DNA of 13,782 bases, taken from positions 2,745 to 16,526 of the forward strand of contig NWUY0300057150.1 of assembly GCA_004151065.3 (NCBI GenBank), in the 5' to 3' direction. Position 1 is the first letter of the stretch; every line of letters begins with the position of its first letter. The notes under the pieces were generated by a model. That model had not been told where the DNA came from. It made no database searches and saw only the letters and a list, made by a program, of their open reading frames with translations. Shown here piece by piece: positions 9,051 to 13,782 of this stretch. Origin of the DNA: Larix sibirica. Lineage: Eukaryota > Streptophyta > Pinopsida > Pinales > Pinaceae. The translations under genes and the position numbers were made by a program.

Positions 9051-9135
9051 ATTGAAAATGCTAGCACATTAGAATACAATGGATCCCATTTGTTGGCCCA
9101 TGCATAAGAACCATGGTATCCATTTTGTGCTAACA

Positions 9136-9650
9136 TTGTAGAAGAATACTATATTTACCACTGAAAGGAGATCTTTTGCATATAATGTCATGTCATTTGG
9201 CCTCAAGAATGCGCCAAAAGTATTCTCTAGAGTTGACATAGATTTTTTATGTGAGTTCCTCCACAAATGTTTAGAAGTTTATTTGGACGATTGGATAGTA
9301 TATAGTCTACTCAAAGATCATGTGGCACTCCTTCGACTCATGTTGGATCAATGCAGATAGATGGGGATCTCCTTGAAGCTATGGAAGTGCATATTTTCCG
9401 TGCCCTTTGGTAATCTGTTGGGACATATCGTCTGTAAGGATGGTGTGTTGCTCAATTTTGCGAATATTCTTACTATTGTAAATCTACAAGTGCCAACGAA
9501 AATAAAGCAGTTACAATCCACATGGGTCATACTAGCTATTATCAAAGATTCATTTAAAACTATGCATCCATTACTGTACCCTTGGAGAAACTGTTAAAGA
9601 AGGATGATATTTTCCAATGGAATGACGATTGCGAACAAACATTCAATAGG
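9136..9650 (+). pseudogene. Ty3/gypsy reverse transcriptase, N-terminus missing
   Basis: The frame opens directly at 9136 in mid-domain (KNTIFTTERRSFAY), corresponding to the strand before the polymerase core. It continues with MSFGLKNAPKVFSRV (the MPFGL.NAP motif), then VYLDDWIVYSLLKDHV with the YLDD catalytic box at 9280-9291 kept, and KCIFSVPFGNLLGHIVCKDG. In-frame stops lie at 9139 and 9358, and a frameshift near 9520 moves the reading to the next frame (YYQRFI, LEKLLKKDDIFQWNDDCEQTF). The enzyme copies element RNA into DNA. This copy lacks the palm's first aspartate and the fingers, lost to the left of 9136, so it cannot work. Confidence 0.92.
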
Positions 9651-9653
9651 ATT

Positions 9654-10105
9654 AAGTAGAAAATGGTAAATGAAACAATTCTTACATTTCCTGATTGGCA
9701 GAATGGATTCCATGTTCACATAGATGCATTATTGATCGCCTTGGGAGATATACTGGCTCAACCCAATAAAGTTGAGATGAACCATCATGTGTACTTTGCC
9801 AACATAAAGCTATCACAAGCAGATCACAACTTCACTTCCAAAGAGCTAGATGGATTAGATATGATATATGGACTGCAGAAGTTCTACCACTATCTTTTGG
9901 GAGGCGCTTTCAAGTTCTTTGCAGACCATTCTACTCTGAAGTATTTGGTAAAAAAACTGGTATTGGAAGGAATAATTTGCATATGGTAATTTATTTTTCA
10001 GGAATTTTCATTTGAATTTATCGTGAAGACTGGGAACCACAACCATGGACCATATCATTTATCTCACATTGACTCCAGTGAAGAAGGAGACCCTGTAGAT
10101 GACCA
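9654..10105 (+). pseudogene. Ty3/gypsy RNase H domain and linker
   Basis: In the same frame that follows the shift near 9520, the segment starts ILTFPDWQNGFHVHIDALLIALGDILAQ with the first aspartate of HIDA. It then has the glutamate of FTSKELDGLDMIYGLQKF and the aspartate of FFADHSTLKYL, so three acidic catalytic residues look present. The domain normally removes element RNA after copying. LKYLVKKLVLEGIICIW is followed by a stop (TGG CAG or TTG to TAA-type change), then the frame continues QEFSFEFIVKTGNHNHGPYHLSHIDS, the linker to integrase. It is one of the least damaged parts of the element. Confidence 0.92.
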
Positions 10106-11404
10106 GTTACCAGACACTACGTTATTTCAAGTTGAGGTTGTTCCATACCATCTAGAATACATTTCACTATTCCTCACCATAGGGAAATCCCTGGATGGTT
10201 TCCCCCCACGCATAAGAGACACTTGGTTGTTAGAGTGGCGAAATACCAGTTGATTGCGAGACATTTGTATAAACTGGGAATTGATGCATCTTGCATAGAT
10301 GCATCTCGGATCATGAGTGTGAAAGCATATTATGGGAATGCCATACAGGATTTATGGGAGGACATGTTGGCGAAAAAGCTACAGGCATAAAGTTGCTACA
10401 AGCTAGGATGTGGTGGCCTATGTTATTCAAGGATGCTAAGGAGTATGCAAGGAAATGCAATGTTTATCAGCATGTTTGTCGACCATCCCGTAGAGATGAA
10501 ATTCCATTGAATCTAGCTCGAGCGCTGCAACCTTTTGAGAAGTGGGAAATCAAATTTGTGGGACTAATCCATCAGAAGAAAAACACTATAAGGCTTGATA
10601 CATTTTTACCGTGACAAACTATCTAACCAAGTGGGCTAAAGTTGTTGCAATCCAAAACTGTTCCACAGAAACAACTGCATAGTTTATTTTTAAGAACATT
10701 ATAACTCGCTTCAGGTTCCCAAGAAGCCTTACAAGTGATCAAGGAAAGAATTTTCTGAACAACACTATTGAACATATAACAACTAATTAGTTCCTAATTC
10801 AACACCATAAGAGAAGTCTGTATCATCCTTAGGAAAATGACATGGTAGAAGCATCCAACAATATTTTGGAGACAGGATTGACCAAAGTTTTCTATGTAAA
10901 CATAAACAATTGGTATGAATGAATTCCATCCATACTATGGGTTTACAAAAATACTTCTAAGAGAGTTCACAAGTAGAATCCTTTCGAGTTAGTATATGGT
11001 TGAGAAGCAGTGGTTCAAGTTGAGTTATTTATTCCAAGCTTATAAATTGAAAATGAAACTTAGATGATTGAGGATGAATCAGTTGCGGAACGTATGGTAG
11101 ACCTCATGGACCTTGAAGAAACCTGGTTTCTCGTAAAATATCACACCATGGTAGAAAAGGGGAGATAGAAAGCATGGAATGATCACCACATCATGAATAG
11201 ATAGTTCTCTATAGGCGACAAGGTCCTCGTGTATGATAGAAAGTTCATGAAGCACCCATGAAAACTGCAGAATCATTGGCTAGGGTTGTTCTTTGTTGTG
11301 AAAATCAAAGAATCAGGTGCAGTAAATCTTACACAGTTTGATGGTATTCTACATCCTAGATGTGTGAATGGTGCACACCTGAAGCCCCACATTTCTGATT
11401 AGTG
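10106..11404 (+). pseudogene. Ty3/gypsy integrase
   Basis: After a linker with frameshifts near 10215 and 10260, the zinc-binding part reads ECHTGFMGGHVGEKAT, then KCNVYQHVCRPSRRDE. The second cysteine of the CxxC pair is a tyrosine. Another shift near 10610 leads to a single frame to 11404 holding the catalytic core: TNYLTKWAK, where the first catalytic aspartate is asparagine (10617-10619); SDQGKNFLN, with the second aspartate (10737-10739); and ENDMVEASNN, with the glutamate (10848-10850), 36 codons after the second aspartate. The C-terminal part has DKVLVYDRKF, NHWLGLFFVVKIKESGAVNL and NGAHLKPHISD before a TAG. About eleven internal stops, most of them TAG, interrupt the core frame. No chromodomain follows. 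Confidence 0.93.
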
Positions 11405-11595
11405 ATTCAAAAAGAGTCCACTCCTACTTTCGAGAGTGCGTTAGTTAGGAGCTAGGGTTTTGGTTTATTTTTATCCTTAGCTCAGTTTTCTTCAGTTCAG
11501 TGATGTTTCTTTCCAAGTCTTTAGTTCAATGATGTTTCGTTTCTATCCTTCAGTTTTTTCCATCGTTTATTCTTGTTGCAATTTATTCAACACCA

Positions 11596-11611
11596 TTTTG
11601 GTCGGGGAGGG
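11596..11611 (+). other. Second polypurine-like motif, internal
   Basis: TTTTGGTCGGGGAGGG shares its first 11 bases (TTTTGGTCGGG) with the motif just before the left LTR at 8331. Both follow a TCAAC word. It lies 190 bases after integrase and about 1.1 kb before the right LTR. Its purine run is better preserved than either LTR-proximal one. Confidence 0.5.
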
Positions 11612-11937
11612 CCCCACAATCAATATTAGTTTTGTCACTATCTTATGGCAGCAGTGTAGTCATTGAAGGTTAATCGTGTGAAGATGCAACTGGTTTAGCT
11701 CATCCACTAGGTCATCAGGAAAACATTCCATCCAAATCAACTCCACCATAGCCCCTACCACCATACGTGTTATAAGCCATTATTACCCCAGTCTCTCACA
11801 TTTGATTCCCCAAACCATTATCCATGACTTGTGTGATGGACATCATTAAAATCCCTTCCCCATACCCAAATCCCCAACACATCATTTCATATCCAATCCA
11901 ATCCATGCCAATCACAACCCCACTGCAATCTTCTCTC

Positions 11938-11946
11938 TATATAAAA
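11938..11946 (+). promoter_or_regulatory. TATA-like box in the 3' spacer
   Basis: TATATAAAA follows a CT-rich run (CTTCTCTC) and lies about 210 bases upstream of the first ATG of the 3' frame. It could promote separate expression of that frame. Only composition and position support this. Confidence 0.35.
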
Positions 11947-12145
11947 CGACATAATTTCCAATTTCATGCACAGTTCTCCACCCATCCCTTACTCCATTGT
12001 ATTCATGCAGATAGTCCCACCACCCACTATGCTCATTTCTCTGTTGTTATATGAGATTCCTATCATGTGCAAATTATGCTCTATTATCCTTGTGAGCACC
12101 TCATTGATCTCTCCCAAGCCATGTTCACATTTTCAAAACTTTTCA

Positions 12146-12691
12146 ATGACCCAAGCTCGACAAGAACACCAAGGCTCACATTATCAAAGCTTTTAGAGGG
12201 ATCTTGATATTCTAATAATGAGGATTTCCTCTAGGATTCCTACCATATCGCACTCTCTCAAACCCCATTTGGCCATCACTAAATAATATGGATGTTTGAG
12301 AGAGTGGCAATTCCCCTCTTTGCATCTAGTGTATGTGTTGAATCCTCATTTCTTAGACTCGTTGATGCTTAGTACCCCATTTCTTGGCATATGGTCCCCC
12401 ATTGAAAAGGAAGACAACAGTTTTCTAGCTCGAATGATGTCCTATGGAATGAATATGCTCAAGATGAAAAACCACTTGTCGTATTACGAGGGTTGTCATC
12501 TTCTTAGTCGACATTTTTTATGTGATCAACATCTAGTATTTTCTCCTTGGTACAACTTAAAGGAGTTTACATACTGATGTTGTCTAGTAGCATATATCCT
12601 TTGCTGATGTTGTTCAATACCAGAGTTGGCTCCTTCGTTTGAAGGACCAACCATTGAAGAAGTCCATGAATCAGCAACAAAGCATAATTGA
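12146..12691 (+). pseudogene. Broken 3' frame, short relative of the 6.3-8.3 kb ORF
   Basis: From the ATG at 12146 (MTQARQEHQGSHYQSF) one frame runs 182 codons to a TGA at 12689-12691, with four internal stops. Segments include LREWQFPSLHLVYVLN, FLARMMSYGMNMLKMKNHLS and QHLVFSPWYNLKEF. I recognise no family. The last 23 codons (PELAPSFEGPTIEEV onward) match the tail of the frame ending at 8311, with 17 of 23 residues identical and the stop at the same place. Upstream of that tail I see no similarity by eye. So it may be an internally deleted version of the same gene, or the tail alone may be conserved because it overlaps DNA needed for replication. Start choice rests on the first ATG after the TATA-like box. 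Confidence 0.4.
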
Positions 12692-12707
12692 CTTGAGGAG
12701 AGTCAAC

Positions 12708-12723
12708 CCTTGTGGTCAAGTCC
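12708..12723 (+). other. Degraded polypurine tract before right LTR
   Basis: CCTTGTGGTCAAGTCC occupies the same place, at the same distance from GTCAAC (22 bases to the LTR start), as the tract before the left LTR. It has lost its G run, as expected of decay. Confidence 0.45.
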
Positions 12724-12915
12724 TGTTGGATCCTTCATTTTGTAGTAGACCCATAAGGAGAAGAAGAAGTAACGAAATAATACCAGGTGTTGTGAAAAGT
12801 AAGGTAGTAGCGGAAGTAGCAAAAGAAGAATGAGAGTCATGGAAAGCACCAGAGGTTGTGGAAGCAAGGTAACCATCACAATGATTGTGGACTGGTTTTG
12901 GACCCAGCGCACAAC

Positions 12916-12923
12916 TATAAAAG
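12916..12923 (+). promoter_or_regulatory. TATA box of right LTR
   Basis: TATAAAAG in ACAACTATAAAAGG, the same context as in the left LTR, followed by a purine-rich stretch (GAGGGAGGGGGAGG). Confidence 0.62.
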
Positions 12924-13375
12924 GAGGCGAAAGAAGAAGATGAGGGAGGGGGAGGAAAAAGAGAGCCCGTGAGAGAGAGTTCTGGACCACAGAGCTGAGC
13001 CAACAAAAGAGAGATATCTAGTTCTGGGTTTTGGGATTTTGTAATGGGTTTTTTGGGGTTCTAATGTATTTGGCGACAGTAGGTCCACGATGAATGTAAA
13101 GCCTATGGATGTGATGCTATGGTTGAATTATTAAACTAATATAATAATGGAAGGAATTGCCCCCCCCCTAAATTTTGCTGAATATATCATCTATGTGATG
13201 ATCTCTTGTTGGTTAATGGAATTTATTATAATGAATGAATGACTAATGTGTTTAATTGTTGTTGCAGAATTATGAATATTACTATTATGTTTGTTGTTGT
13301 AAACCCGTATCATGACCATACGGTTAACTAAGCCTTACTCTACGCCATTCTTGGTTGTGCTTTGGGCGAGACCTT

Positions 13376-13387
13376 CCCCTTAAGGGG
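13376..13387. repeat. CCCCTTAAGGGG palindrome in U5, right LTR
   Basis: Same 12-base palindrome as at 9039-9050, again about 85 bases before the LTR end and followed by ATTGAAAATGC. Confidence 0.8.
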
Positions 13388-13471
13388 ATTGAAAATGCCA
13401 ACACCTAGATTAAAACGATGCCCTTTTGTTCACCCATGCGCAAGAATCTCAGTCTCCATTTTGCACCAACA

Positions 13472-13782
13472 GTCATCCCACCTTGGCCTCTTTGAAAGTG
13501 AAACAATTGCTAACGAGTTCAACTTTATCCCCATAAACTCTATGCAAAAATGAAGCCATTAGACATGATTGCATGGACTCCAAGGATGGTGGAAACTCTA
13601 CTTGAATGGAAAATTTGTAGTGGTCCTAAAATTTGGATTTGACAAAATTAGTGTCGCCCATGGTTCAAGAGACTAAACTGAATAAGATGATGGATGTCAA
13701 CCAAACTCCCCTAGACATTTGGCCATGCAAACAATTTTTTTCAATGGGATTTTTTTGGATAGAATGAAGCCCAAAAATCCAT
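13472..13782. other. Flank after right LTR, unassigned
   Basis: I see no primer-binding site, coding frame or repeat signature here. The sequence is AT-rich and probably the DNA into which the element inserted, or another decayed repeat. A target-site duplication cannot be tested, because the element's other end is missing. Confidence 0.5.

Larger units (their letters stand above)
8345..9135 (+). mobile_element. Left LTR of Tat-like family (791 bp)
   Basis: It starts TGTTG at 8345 and ends CTAACA at 9135. It aligns along its length with 12724-13471, with many substitutions and indels. Shared landmarks are the opening (TCCTTCA..TTTGTAG), a purine-rich U3 of GAAG and GTAG words, an ACAACTATAAAAGG TATA box, TTTTGGG.TTTTGTAATGGGTTTT-like sequence after it, GTGAATGTAA, ATGTTTGTTGT, and CCCCTTAAGGGG near the end. 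It is preceded by a 3' internal tail, so it is a 3' LTR. Its right edge meets the middle of a reverse transcriptase, with no primer-binding site. Confidence 0.78.
11405..12145 (+). other. Non-coding 3' spacer of the Tat-like element
   Basis: Between the integrase stop and the next possible frame are about 740 bases without convincing coding. The first 190 are T-rich with repeated CAGTTCAGTGATGTTTC-like phrases (about 11490-11540). Next comes a polypurine-like motif (11596), then a C-rich, G-poor stretch (about 11730-12030) with CCAATCC and CCCCAA words, and a TATA-like box at 11938. Long 3' spacers are usual in Tat-lineage elements. Confidence 0.65.
9136..13471 (+). mobile_element. Tat-like Ty3/gypsy element, 5' part missing
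   Basis: The order is partial reverse transcriptase, RNase H, integrase, a spacer, a broken 3' frame and a 3' LTR. Integrase after reverse transcriptase marks Ty3/gypsy. No chromodomain follows integrase, and phrases such as WWPMLFKDAKEY, CRPSRRDEIPLN and ALQPFEKWEIKFVG fit the non-chromovirus Tat/Athila group. The 5' LTR, primer-binding site, gag, protease and first part of reverse transcriptase are absent. At 9136 the element is cut exactly at the end of a homologous LTR, which suggests interruption by a sister copy rather than random decay. Confidence 0.82.
12724..13471 (+). mobile_element. Right LTR of Tat-like family (748 bp)
   Basis: It begins TGTTGGATCC at 12724 and ends GCACCAACA at 13471, so TGTTG...CAACA termini pair perfectly. 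It aligns with 8345-9135 from end to end. A TATAAAAG box lies at 12916-12923 and the CCCCTTAAGGGG palindrome at 13376-13387. It is preceded by a 3' internal tail and followed by DNA without a primer-binding site, so it is the 3' LTR of the element carrying the 9136-11404 polyprotein. A run of nine C (13160-13168) sits where the left LTR has CCCCC. Divergence from the left LTR is high, roughly a quarter to a third of positions by eye. Confidence 0.78.

Noticed and set aside
12703-13006. Two minus-strand serine- and leucine-rich frames
   Set aside because: They are antisense to the purine-rich U3 region of the right LTR, and low complexity explains them.
13160-13168. Run of nine C
   Set aside because: The left LTR has a shorter C run at the matching place, so it is simple slippage or a sequencing-length uncertainty rather than a signal.
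8345-13471. A single complete element with left and right LTRs as its own 5' and 3' pair
   Set aside because: The left LTR is preceded by a 3' internal tail and polypurine-like tract and is followed by mid-domain reverse transcriptase with no primer-binding site.
1-13782. tRNA, rRNA, CRISPR array or bacterial operon
   Set aside because: I found no cloverleaf, conserved rRNA words or regularly spaced repeats, and the retroelement content is plant nuclear.

Overview
The window looks like intergenic DNA from a large, repeat-rich plant nuclear genome. A conifer or other gymnosperm is my guess, but no host gene is present to fix the lineage. Nearly everything recognisable is a dead retrotransposon. 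There are two orders (a plant LINE and several LTR retrotransposons), all riddled with stops and frameshifts, and CG dinucleotides look scarce, as expected of old, methylated repeats. I found no intact host gene, tRNA, rRNA or CRISPR array.

Layout. 1-1640 is AT-rich DNA without a recognisable gene, with a pyrimidine-rich stretch at about 340-680. From about 1663 to 4600, on the minus strand, lies a decayed plant L1-type LINE: reverse transcriptase (3586-4560), a zinc-binding RVT domain (about 2170-2430) and a C-terminal RNase H (1663-1935). At 4600 the LINE reading is cut by the 3' end of a minus-strand Ty3/gypsy chromovirus: a short LTR (4601-4875), polypurine tract, chromodomain and the C-terminal part of integrase (to 5340). 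That element is cut in turn at 5348 by another minus-strand LTR with TATA box and poly(A) signals (5348 to about 6110), which has no internal domain attached in the window.

Beyond an ambiguous base at 6197 everything recognisable lies on the plus strand and belongs to one Ty3/gypsy family, most like the Tat lineage. A degenerate 657-codon frame of unknown function (6338-8311) runs into a polypurine-like tract and an LTR (8345-9135). That LTR abuts, to the base, the middle of a reverse transcriptase, which continues through RNase H and integrase (9136-11404). Then come a roughly 740-bp spacer with a second polypurine-like motif and a TATA-like box, a broken 182-codon frame (12146-12691), and a second LTR of the same family (12724-13471). 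The last 310 bases are unassigned.

How the parts relate. The two plus-strand LTRs are both preceded by the same 3' internal tail: the last 23 codons of an open frame, its stop codon and about 33 bases before the LTR. So both are 3' LTRs. The simplest reading is that one family member (6.2-9.1 kb, 5' part lost) inserted into the reverse transcriptase of another member (9.1-13.5 kb). The most interesting material is the unassigned sense-strand gene just upstream of the 3' LTR, together with the internal polypurine and promoter-like motifs in the spacer before it.
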